A DNA stretch of 64,000 nucleotides from an uncultured Methanobacterium sp. Its GTDB lineage: Archaea; Methanobacteriota; Methanobacteria; Methanobacteriales; Methanobacteriaceae. Positions within the stretch are counted from its first letter, which is position 1. Each line of letters opens with the position of its first letter. Made by a program: the position numbers and the translations under genes. The stretch is from the NCBI RefSeq assembly GCF_963665055.1, contig NZ_OY762015.1, positions 372,001 through 436,000 of the forward strand. Reading direction: 5' to 3'. The notes under the pieces were generated by a model, which was not told where the DNA came from, searched no databases, and saw only the letters and a program-made list of their open reading frames with translations. This document shows positions 44,073 to 52,107 of this stretch, in pieces.

Positions 44073-45239
44073 ATGAAAAAATCAAAAACCCAGAAAAACC
44101 ATCCTCTTAAAAAAAATCCTGATGATGATAATAATAATAAAGCTATGGAGAATAGATGTGCTGAGGATCTTGAAATCACCTCTGAAGATAAAAAGAAGAT
44201 TAAAGAACTTTCTGAAAACCCTGAAATCTTTAATTCAATTATTAATTCAATTGTTCCATCGGTACATGGATATGATGATATAAAGGAGGCCATTGCACTT
44301 CAATTATTTGGGGGAGTTTCGAGAGAGGTTGGTGATGGAGTTATCGTTCCTGGCGGAATTAACATTTTAATTGTAGGTGATCCTGGAATTGGGAAAACAC
44401 ACCTCCTTAAAGGCGCATTGAATTTAATATTAAATGGAGTTTACATAGATTCCAATAAATCTTATGTAAATGGCATCTATCAACATTTAAGTGATTTTTT
44501 TGACATTCAAAACCTTGATGAAAGTATTTTTAACCAGGAAAATTATTTAGTGTGTATTGACGCGCTGAAGGTTAAATCAGATGAAGTTATGTTTTTAAAG
44601 GAGGCACTTGGTAAAAATACTAGCTTCAACACTGAAGCGGAATTATTAAACATTTTAAATTCTAAATGTTCTGTCCTCGCAGCTACCAATCCAAAGTTTG
44701 GGAGATTTGATCGATATAAATCCATAACTGAACAGATAAACATACCTTTTAACTTACTTTCCTGTTTTGATCTCATTTTTGTAGTTGAAGATAAGAATAA
44801 AATAGAAGAAGATTCTAAAATGGCGTATCACATGTTAAAATTACATCAGGGAAATAAAATTAACTCATGCATTGATCCCAAACTTATCAAAAAATACATT
44901 CTATTTGCAAGAGAAGAGATAAAACCTAAATTAACAGATGAAGCCATTGGAATGATTCAAGAATTTTATATTAGAATTAGACAATCTCTCGATGATGAAT
45001 TACCCATTCCAATCACTGTTCGCCAATTAGAATCTCTTATAAAACTTTCAGAAGCCCATGCTAAGATCCGTTTAAGTGAACAGGTAACAATATCTGATGT
45101 AAAAAGAGTCATTGGTCTTTACGGGAGATCACTTAAACAAGTCGGTTTCGATCTTGATCAGAAAATCTTTTTTGAATTAAATCTCCCCTATCCGAAAAAT
45201 CTTACAAATTCTCAAAGAGATCTAAATTTCTTTAGATAA
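44073..45239 (+). CDS. MCM helicase derivative lacking N-terminal domain and catalytic residues
   Basis: 388 residues matching the ATPase half of archaeal MCM from NSIVPSVHGYDDIKEAIALQLFGG onward. Walker A GDPGIGKT (102-109) and sensor 1 Asn206 in AATNPKFGRFD remain, and sensor 2 (TVRQLESLIKLSEA) is present. Walker B is CIDAL instead of CVDEL, so its catalytic Glu is Ala164. The arginine finger LSRFDL reads LSCFDL (Cys231). The pre-sensor hairpin lysine region is altered. The DNA-binding N-terminal domain is replaced by a Lys/Asn/Asp-rich tail, and the C-terminal winged helix is missing. It may bind ATP but should not unwind DNA. Its end overlaps the convergent TPR gene by 18 bases. Confidence 0.85.
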   Translation: MKKSKTQKNHPLKKNPDDDNNNKAMENRCAEDLEITSEDKKKIKELSENPEIFNSIINSIVPSVHGYDDIKEAIALQLFGGVSREVGDGVIVPGGINILIVGDPGIGKTHLLKGALNLILNGVYIDSNKSYVNGIYQHLSDFFDIQNLDESIFNQENYLVCIDALKVKSDEVMFLKEALGKNTSFNTEAELLNILNSKCSVLAATNPKFGRFDRYKSITEQINIPFNLLSCFDLIFVVEDKNKIEEDSKMAYHMLKLHQGNKINSCIDPKLIKKYILFAREEIKPKLTDEAIGMIQEFYIRIRQSLDDELPIPITVRQLESLIKLSEAHAKIRLSEQVTISDVKRVIGLYGRSLKQVGFDLDQKIFFELNLPYPKNLTNSQRDLNFFR

Positions 45240-46097
45240 TACTTCCCAGTGCTCCCTGGCCATGGTAGTCTTGGGATGAGTTGAACCAAGATAATATTCT
45301 AAGATATTTAGACTGCGATGGAGTAATTTTCCTGCTTCCGGGATGTTTCCTTTAAGTTCAAGGATGATGGCCAAGTTGTTCATGGTTTCAGCAGTTTCCA
45401 GGTGATCCTGACCGAAATAATTTTCCATGATATTCAAGGATTTTTTGGCAAGTTCCTCAGCTTCCTCTATTTCCCATACCTTGACCAGAAGACATGCCAG
45501 GTTGTTCATGGAAGTTGCAGTATCCGGATGTTCTTCTCCTTGCTCTTTTTCCATGATCTCCAGGGACTTCCGGTAATTTATTTCTGCATTGTAAATCTCA
45601 TTTTTCTCTTCCAGAATCATTCCCAAGTTGTTCAGGGACTGGGCTACTTTTGGATCATGTGGTCCATAGATTTTCTTCCTGATTTCCATACTTTCCCGCA
45701 TAAGATCTTCAGCTTCATCCAGTTGACCATTAACTCCCATGAGATTGGCCAGATTGTTCAGAGCATCTGCAGTGTATTCTTCATTAAGATCCTCTGAATT
45801 TCTAACTAATTCCAGACATTTACTGTAAAATTCTTCTGCTCCTTCAAAATCACCCTTAAACTCCAGTAGATTTCCAAGACGTGTTAGGGAGTTGGTTATG
45901 GCTATATTGTCCTTTTCTTTGTTTTCTTCCAGTAGCTGAAGCGCCCTACGGCGAAGAATCTCAGCGCCCTCATAGGCACCATCCCTCTCCAGGAGAAGTG
46001 CAGCGTTTTCAAGGTAAAAGGGGTTTTCAATGTATCCTGGGCCCACTATTACCTCCATTATATTGTTACTTTCTTCTTTGAGGTTCATAGTTATCAC
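45222..46097 (-). CDS. TPR repeat protein (kinesin light chain type)
   Basis: 291 residues, almost entirely about six 42-residue TPR units with the NNLA...G...EAE...R.SL.I pattern. It resembles the TPR half of the protein encoded at 38597 and may derive from such a gene. The likely ATG is at 46088; a GTG at 46097 opens the frame. It is a protein-binding scaffold; the partner is unknown. It probably follows the small frame and phosphoesterase on one transcript. Confidence 0.75.
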   Translation of the reverse strand: MITMNLKEESNNIMEVIVGPGYIENPFYLENAALLLERDGAYEGAEILRRRALQLLEENKEKDNIAITNSLTRLGNLLEFKGDFEGAEEFYSKCLELVRNSEDLNEEYTADALNNLANLMGVNGQLDEAEDLMRESMEIRKKIYGPHDPKVAQSLNNLGMILEEKNEIYNAEINYRKSLEIMEKEQGEEHPDTATSMNNLACLLVKVWEIEEAEELAKKSLNIMENYFGQDHLETAETMNNLAIILELKGNIPEAGKLLHRSLNILEYYLGSTHPKTTMAREHWEVLSKEI

Positions 46098-46209
46098 TGT
46101 ATATAAAAAATTCTTTCAGATAATCCGTTTGCCTCTCACTGAAACCCTTAAACCACTCATTAAATTCTTTAACAGTCTCCAACATCCCTACTATCATAAT
46201 ATCTTTCAT
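46066..46209 (-). CDS. Small charged protein, 47 residues
   Basis: Open frame starting ATG nine bases after the phosphoesterase stop and overlapping the start of the TPR gene. The sequence ETVKEFNEWFKGFSERQ is amphipathic and protein-like, rich in Glu, Lys and aromatic residues. No good ribosome binding site is visible, so it may be translated by coupling. It could also be chance. Confidence 0.4.
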   Translation of the reverse strand: MKDIMIVGMLETVKEFNEWFKGFSERQTDYLKEFFIYSDNYEPQRRK

Positions 46210-46218
46210 CCAGAAACT

Positions 46219-46983
46219 CTATTCATCCAGAAACTGGACCATCTTCACCAATTCATCCATATTTTCAAGGTTCTTCTCCAAGTCCAGCTCCAGATATGCT
46301 TTCCGAACACAACCGAAACTGGAGGAAATCACCAGCTGTTTACCATAATTAACCTGATAACCATCAACTGGTGTGTGGCCTATTATATGATATTTACAGT
46401 TATTGCGTTTGAGGAAAAATTCCAGATCTTCCTGGTTGAACTCATAATCCCTTTTCCACAGGAGTCCGTCCAGCATATCATTATGATGGTAACACTGTTC
46501 AGTGATATTTTCAAGATCCCCTAAATACACGGAATCTATGGGAGGGCCAGAATGGCTGATTAAAACACCATTACCTGTCTTAGCAGCAAAGGGCAATGTC
46601 TTAAAAAATTCAACATATTCTTCCAGCTTTTCCACCCAACGGTAACCGAATTTCAGTTTCAAAAGTTCTTCAAAGTCTTTTTTCTGGTTGGATTCACCCT
46701 TGTAGACCGGTGCGTCTACGATATGGCACCATTCATGATTTCCTAAAAGTAGATGGAAATTTTCATATTCAGAGTAATCCTGCACTGCTTTCAGGATCTC
46801 CACAGAACGGTCTTTAGACGAGTTAGAACAATGAATAAGGTCCCCGGTTAATATGATCTGGTTTCCATCTTCTAAATGGTTCTTCCAAATGTTTTCATAC
46901 TTTTTAAAGTCTTCACCATTCCCGTGCAGGTCAGTTATCACCAGTAAAATGCCACTTGCAGGTAAATTCAGGATTCTCTTCAT
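46219..46983 (-). CDS. Metallophosphoesterase (PPP-type)
   Basis: 254 residues with the calcineurin-like set of metal motifs: ITDLHGNGEDF, LTGDLIHC, LLGNHEWCH, ISHSGPP and HIIGHTPVDG. This order is that of PPP-family Ser/Thr phosphatases and diadenosine tetraphosphatases. It is cytosolic, with two metals expected. It is divergent from the Clp gene and heads a minus-strand set with the small frame and TPR gene. Confidence 0.88.
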   Translation of the reverse strand: MKRILNLPASGILLVITDLHGNGEDFKKYENIWKNHLEDGNQIILTGDLIHCSNSSKDRSVEILKAVQDYSEYENFHLLLGNHEWCHIVDAPVYKGESNQKKDFEELLKLKFGYRWVEKLEEYVEFFKTLPFAAKTGNGVLISHSGPPIDSVYLGDLENITEQCYHHNDMLDGLLWKRDYEFNQEDLEFFLKRNNCKYHIIGHTPVDGYQVNYGKQLVISSSFGCVRKAYLELDLEKNLENMDELVKMVQFLDE

Positions 46984-47194
46984 GATCTTAACTCCTTGAT
47001 TATGAAGTTACTCTAACTTTTAAAACCATGAATTGGGTAATCCCCTAAGTTAGATGAATGAACCAGAAGGTTCAGTAATTGAACATGTCCTGATACTTTT
47101 TAAACTTGTTGTTTTCCAGAATTTAACTATAATAAGGTTCCATATAATGTTTAATACCATTTAAGGTAAAGTACTTGGTTTTTATTTAATGGAT

Positions 47195-47200
47195 GGGAGG
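47195..47200 (+). promoter_or_regulatory. Ribosome binding site deciding the Clp gene start
   Basis: GGGAGG lies inside the longest open frame (ATG at 47193) and ten bases before the ATG at 47211, so 47211 is the likely start. Confidence 0.6.
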
Positions 47201-47210
47201 TATGTGTAGT

Positions 47211-49586
47211 ATGGTAGTGTTATCAGAAGCTGGAAGAATGGCCATGAGAATTGCAGTCTTAGAGGCCTTTGATGGGAATTATGACCAAATTTTCGCGGAA
47301 CATATTCTTTTAGGAATCTTGAGTATGGATAAACTGGTTAGCAATGGATACGATAATTTCAAGAGCCGTGAAGAGATAGGACAAATCAATGCCCAGGAAG
47401 TATGGGCCTTCCATGGTGAAAATGATGATATTAAAGATATTTTCAAATTTTTCTCCCTGGATCCCATCACGATTCGCAAGGAACTAAGAACTTACATAGA
47501 ATCTAACTACCACAACAGCCCCTACAGCCCCCTAGTTCTGGAAAAACCTGTTGGTGATTTTAGATGGGAAAACAACAAATACTTCAACCATGCCCAGACA
47601 TTAGCCCTCAATGGGGGTTATGAGGAGGTAACAGCCCTCCATATTATGGTAGCGGTCATGGAACTGGCCACACCTGGTATCAAGATAGTTCTGGATCGTA
47701 ATGTCCATGAACTAATCGATGATACCCAATTAAAATTAAAACGATACAAGCAAGAGCAAATATTAACCGGTCTTGAAAATCAGGAATCAACAGAAACACC
47801 CTACCTGGCACAGATAGGAACCAACCTCACTCGCCAGGCCATGGAGGGCAAAATTGAACCATTAATCGGGAGGGAAGATGAAATTCTCCAACTAATACGT
47901 ATCCTGATGAGGAAGAAGAAAAACAACCCCCTCCTGTTAGGTGAGGCTGGTGTGGGTAAAACCGCCCTGGTAAGGGCTTTAGCCCAGAAAATTGCTGATA
48001 AAAAAGTGCCCCAAACACTGTTGGACAAGAGAATTTACCAGATCGATATGAATGCTGTGGTTTCCGGAACTAAATATCGGGGTGAAATGGAGCAAAAAAT
48101 GCAGATCATCTTAAAAGAGGCCAAAAACCCCCATGTAATACTATTCATTGATGAATTCCACACTGTAATAGGTGCAGGACGGGCCGAGGGAATCACACTG
48201 GATGCATCCAACATGATGAAACCCGCACTGGAAAATGGAGATATGACTTGCATTGGAGCCACCACCCTGGCAGAGTACCGTAGACATGTAGATAGAGACC
48301 AGGCATTCGCCAGAAGATTCCACCAGGTAATGGTGAAAGAACCAAGTGAGGAAGACACCTTGGAAATACTAAAAGGACTGCGCAACAACTACCAGGATCA
48401 TCACCATGTCCAGATATCTGATGAAGCCCTGGAATACACGGTTAAACTATCAACAAGATACATGCACCAGAAGAAATTACCAGACAAGGCTCTGGATATT
48501 TTGGAAGATGCATGTCTTGCTCAGATCATTCAAAAAGATGATCACTATTCCATGCATTACAAGATCGCTGAGGTAACTGGAAAAAACATCATAGACGCAG
48601 TGGAGAAGAGTGTGGGCATACCCATAAAAATGGGAATAGAAGAAAAACGATCCATCCTCAAATTAGATGACCAGCTGAAAAAGAGAGTGATTGGACAGGA
48701 TGAAGCCATTAACAGCCTCACCAGAAGACTTAAAATCGCCAGATCCGGGTTAAATGATCCCAACAGACCCTACGGGGTGTTCCTATTTTTAGGTTCCACA
48801 GGGGTTGGTAAAACCTATTTAGCCAAAAATCTGGCCAAGAACATGTTTGGAACAGAAGAAGATCTCATAAGGCTGGATATGTCAGAATACATGGATCCAT
48901 TGTCACTATCCAAATTGATAGGTGCACCTCCCGGTTTCATTGGCACAGAAGAAGGTACATTAAGTGGGGCCCTGCGCACCAAACCTTACTCAGTGGTGCT
49001 CCTGGATGAGATGGAAAAAGCTCACCCCTCAATATTTGACATTTTCCTTCAAATCTTTGACGAGGGCAGATTTAAAGATGGTAAGGGAATGGTGATAGAT
49101 GCCCGGAACACCATCTTTATTATGACCTCCAATTTACCCCTTCAAAGCCTGGACTGTGGTACCAGCTATGGGGCACCAGCCAGTCAAAAGTCAAAGAGTG
49201 AAATCGCACGTGAAGGTCTCCTGCAGACTCTCAGGCCCGAGTTCGTAAACCGGATCGATGAAGTGATCATCTTCAACCCCCTGGATAGTAAGGGAATGAA
49301 AAAGATAGCCTGGAACATGTTAGAAGACTTTAAACTTCAACTCCTGGAGAAGGGTATTCGAATGGAGGTGGATGGTGTTGTTCTTGATTATCTGGCTAGA
49401 ATTGGATATGATAAAAACTTCGGAGCCCGGCCCCTTAGACGAGCAGTGGAAGATGAGCTTAAGTATTCCCTTTCTGAGATGATTATCAATGGAGATGTTG
49501 TTTCAGGAGATAATTTGATTGTTAAATACTGTGAAAATAAAATTTTCATTGAAAAGAAAGATTTAGATTCTGTAAAAGCTTTTTAA
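47211..49586 (+). CDS. Clp/Hsp100 AAA+ ATPase (ClpA/ClpC/ClpB-like)
   Basis: 791 residues. A Clp N-domain of about 150 residues is followed by two AAA+ modules. Walker A motifs are GEAGVGKTA near 244 and GSTGVGKTY near 528; Walker B motifs are ILFIDEFH and VVLLDEMEKAH. The second pore loop is GFIG rather than the usual GYVG. There is no long ClpB coiled-coil middle domain between the modules, and no clear ClpP-binding loop was seen. It therefore looks like a ClpA/C-type unfoldase working without ClpP. Archaea seldom have this family, so transfer from bacteria is likely. Confidence 0.88.
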   Translation: MVVLSEAGRMAMRIAVLEAFDGNYDQIFAEHILLGILSMDKLVSNGYDNFKSREEIGQINAQEVWAFHGENDDIKDIFKFFSLDPITIRKELRTYIESNYHNSPYSPLVLEKPVGDFRWENNKYFNHAQTLALNGGYEEVTALHIMVAVMELATPGIKIVLDRNVHELIDDTQLKLKRYKQEQILTGLENQESTETPYLAQIGTNLTRQAMEGKIEPLIGREDEILQLIRILMRKKKNNPLLLGEAGVGKTALVRALAQKIADKKVPQTLLDKRIYQIDMNAVVSGTKYRGEMEQKMQIILKEAKNPHVILFIDEFHTVIGAGRAEGITLDASNMMKPALENGDMTCIGATTLAEYRRHVDRDQAFARRFHQVMVKEPSEEDTLEILKGLRNNYQDHHHVQISDEALEYTVKLSTRYMHQKKLPDKALDILEDACLAQIIQKDDHYSMHYKIAEVTGKNIIDAVEKSVGIPIKMGIEEKRSILKLDDQLKKRVIGQDEAINSLTRRLKIARSGLNDPNRPYGVFLFLGSTGVGKTYLAKNLAKNMFGTEEDLIRLDMSEYMDPLSLSKLIGAPPGFIGTEEGTLSGALRTKPYSVVLLDEMEKAHPSIFDIFLQIFDEGRFKDGKGMVIDARNTIFIMTSNLPLQSLDCGTSYGAPASQKSKSEIAREGLLQTLRPEFVNRIDEVIIFNPLDSKGMKKIAWNMLEDFKLQLLEKGIRMEVDGVVLDYLARIGYDKNFGARPLRRAVEDELKYSLSEMIINGDVVSGDNLIVKYCENKIFIEKKDLDSVKAF

Positions 49587-49676
49587 TCCTTTTCACCTTT
49601 TTTTTAGTATCCTATATTTATATTGAAAGTAACACTATACATTAATTAATCATTTGTTAATTGGGGGAGTTATTAT

Positions 49677-50699
49677 ATGGAAAGTTTTAATCCTGAAGTA
49701 TTTGTTATGATGCCTTTTGCTGATGAATTCAAAAGTGGTTATGAAGATATCATTGAACCTGCAGTTAGAAAGGTAAACATGTCCCACATTCGTGCAGACA
49801 AAGATCCTCAGGGAAATATCCTTACCATGATGTTTGATCGTATTTTTAATTCTCAAATATTAATTTCAGACATTTCTGATAATAATCCTAACGTTTTTTA
49901 TGAACTGGGATTAGCCCATAATCTTGGTAAAAAAACTATTATTATTGTTAGGGAAGGATCTATAGAAAAAATTCCATTTGATATTGCTTCATACCGGATT
50001 TTATTTTATCCTGAACGCCCAACAGAGGAATCAAAAATCCAAAAATATCAGGAAAACATTAATGAAATTATTGGTAATTTGGCAGAAGAACTGGAAAAAT
50101 TTAAAGATGACAATTATGATGGTATAAATAATCCTATACAGGAGTATATGTCTAAAAAATCTCCTTTAACTTCTAATGAAAGTTCTTATCTTGATAATTT
50201 CACTGCAAGTCTGGAGGATGCAATGTTTCAGACGGCGAATGATGAAATAGTTTATATCGGAATTTCAGGGTCTGATTTTGTTAGAATTTTGGAAGATAAC
50301 TCTGCTAATAGGAAAAAACCCCTCAAAATCAAAGTTTTCCTACTTGATATTAATGATAACGATGGATGGAATTATCTTCATTTATTAACTGGACATAATA
50401 AAAAAAAGGACCTTAACACTTTTAAAATACATCAAGAAATAAAGCAGGACGAATTGAAAGATACCCTTAATGATCTCCCAGAAACCCTTTACTCATATGA
50501 AATAAATTCTTATAATGGAATTCCAATTTTCTGGGCTTACATGATTGATAAAGAAAGGATAATTTTCGGTCATCTGGCCATTAATAAGATAAAGTCTCGA
50601 AACCTTCCTGTTTCAGTTTTAGTAAAAGATGATCCTAAAACTCAGGCTCTTTTCAAATATTATAGTAGTGTTATTAGTTCAGTTATGAAAAATGATTAG
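49677..50699 (+). CDS. NDT-like (TIR-related) domain protein with C-terminal effector-type domain
   Basis: 340 residues. The N-terminal 140 residues belong to the nucleoside 2-deoxyribosyltransferase-like group related to TIR: VFVMMPFADEFKSGYEDII, ILISDISDNNPNVFYELGLAHNLGKK. The Glu in FYELG occupies the catalytic position. The C-terminal 180 residues contain YIGISGSDFVRIL and LKIKVFLLDIND, which suggest a PLD-like or DUF5919-like fold without HKD motifs, but only weakly. GGGGGAG precedes the ATG. Likely a conflict-system protein acting on nucleotides. Confidence 0.75.
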   Translation: MESFNPEVFVMMPFADEFKSGYEDIIEPAVRKVNMSHIRADKDPQGNILTMMFDRIFNSQILISDISDNNPNVFYELGLAHNLGKKTIIIVREGSIEKIPFDIASYRILFYPERPTEESKIQKYQENINEIIGNLAEELEKFKDDNYDGINNPIQEYMSKKSPLTSNESSYLDNFTASLEDAMFQTANDEIVYIGISGSDFVRILEDNSANRKKPLKIKVFLLDINDNDGWNYLHLLTGHNKKKDLNTFKIHQEIKQDELKDTLNDLPETLYSYEINSYNGIPIFWAYMIDKERIIFGHLAINKIKSRNLPVSVLVKDDPKTQALFKYYSSVISSVMKND

Positions 50700-50702
50700 A
50701 AG

Positions 50703-51992
50703 TTATTTAAGCTCATAATTGAGGATGCGTCTTCTGTAAGGGTAAACCAGCCTGTGGATATATCCAATCAGTTCAACATCGTCTTTGTAGTACCAGACTT
50801 GCTGGTCACGGAACATGAAAGGAGGACTTCTGGGTTCTCCTTTGGCAATTAGATAATAATTTTTGTACGCCCCACGTGCAATACCTGCTTCTATGAGAGT
50901 GTTAATATTTTCTTCTGTTATATCTGCGATCATTAAAAAGGATTCCGATATCTTTTGGGTTATAGTTTTTTGAACCGCTCCTTCCCTTATCTTATCCCCC
51001 ATTAAACAGGACATAGAAGTAATTCTTTCAATTAGTTGATTGACTATGGTGTTTCTTTTCCTTTTTTGAGCGTCAAAATCTGTTGAGAAAAAAACATAAT
51101 GTGGTTTAGATGGGGGTTTCCATTTTTCAATTAGTTTTTCAATTTCATCTTCTAAAGGTTGAGTTTCAACATATTCCTCAGTGAAGTTGATATTTATGGC
51201 CAATTCAGCTAAATCTTTTGATAATTCAACTTCAGGGTCGGCTATGATAACACAGGGCAATCCATATTTTTGTGCAATTTGAATTTCTTCTATCATGTAT
51301 TTAGAGGTAGTACCCTTTCCCCGATGGGGTAAAATAGCAACTAAACCACCACAACTGGAAATTATGGACTCCACTCTATTTCCCTCATCAAAACCAGCCT
51401 GATCAGTAAAATCCCCTATTAATCTCAATCCCATTTCATCCAACATTTCACATACAAAATTAGCTAATCCCGCTTCGTTTTCACGCCAAGTACGGCTAAT
51501 ATAAATGTCTTTCGTCTCACCAGGGAAGTTATCAACGTCATTATAATAGATGCTGGCAATGATATGATGTGCTGTTGGTAAGTCAATTTCGCCATTTGGT
51601 AAATCAATCCATTTAGTTGTCTCCAGAAATCCCAGATCTTTATGATGTTCAACTTTGCATCCATCTATACGGATTGGTAATATTTTAAAATCATCAAAAC
51701 GAGCGTTCTCAGTCATGGCAAGATTATATTCTTTTTTTACCCACCCGCTTTTAATTGATGCTTCTGAAAGCACTATAATCATATTCCTACATTGATTAAT
51801 TGCTTTAGGCAAGTCACTGGCTATCTGGCCAGTGAGGTAGTCAGCATCATACCAGATGGGTATGTTAGCCACTTCACTCAAAAGATGATAAATGCGATCT
51901 ACAATTTCATTATCTGCATGAGCATGACTTAAAAAGGCATGGTATTTGCGCTGGTTAATGGGCAACTCTTTTTTCATCTTATCACTTACCAT
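50703..51992 (-). CDS. Protein with three TIR-like units
   Basis: About 429 residues from ATG at 51992 (the frame is open to a GTG at 52031). Unit 1 is a TIR domain: HAFLSHAHADNEIVDRIY, IKSGWVKKEYNLAM with the probable catalytic Glu. Unit 2, from DIYISRTWRENEAGLA to LPCVIIADPEVEL, looks like a second, divergent TIR/SLOG-type fold. Unit 3, from YVFFSTDFDAQKRKR to GIARGAYKNYYLIAKGE, resembles the NDT-like fold. All three are Rossmann-like domains in one chain. The gene end is three bases from the convergent gene at 49677. Confidence 0.75.
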   Translation of the reverse strand: MVSDKMKKELPINQRKYHAFLSHAHADNEIVDRIYHLLSEVANIPIWYDADYLTGQIASDLPKAINQCRNMIIVLSEASIKSGWVKKEYNLAMTENARFDDFKILPIRIDGCKVEHHKDLGFLETTKWIDLPNGEIDLPTAHHIIASIYYNDVDNFPGETKDIYISRTWRENEAGLANFVCEMLDEMGLRLIGDFTDQAGFDEGNRVESIISSCGGLVAILPHRGKGTTSKYMIEEIQIAQKYGLPCVIIADPEVELSKDLAELAININFTEEYVETQPLEDEIEKLIEKWKPPSKPHYVFFSTDFDAQKRKRNTIVNQLIERITSMSCLMGDKIREGAVQKTITQKISESFLMIADITEENINTLIEAGIARGAYKNYYLIAKGEPRSPPFMFRDQQVWYYKDDVELIGYIHRLVYPYRRRILNYELK

Positions 51993-52070
51993 GATGTAGA
52001 TAATTATATATCCAAATGTATGCAATTTCACATTAAAAGGTTTAGTGTTTCCTAAAGGGGATAATAATAT

Positions 52071-52083
52071 AAGTTTATATAAG
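52071..52083 (+). promoter_or_regulatory. TATA box of the SLOG-SLATT gene
   Basis: AAGTTTATATAAG lies about 25-37 bases before the ATG at 52108, with GAGGGG just ahead of the start. Confidence 0.6.
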
Positions 52084-52107
52084 TTTGTTTAATCTTGAGG
52101 GGTTTTA

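Noticed and set aside
47827..48388. Several minus-strand open frames inside the Clp gene
   Set aside because: They are antisense shadows of a strongly conserved coding frame with biased codon use.
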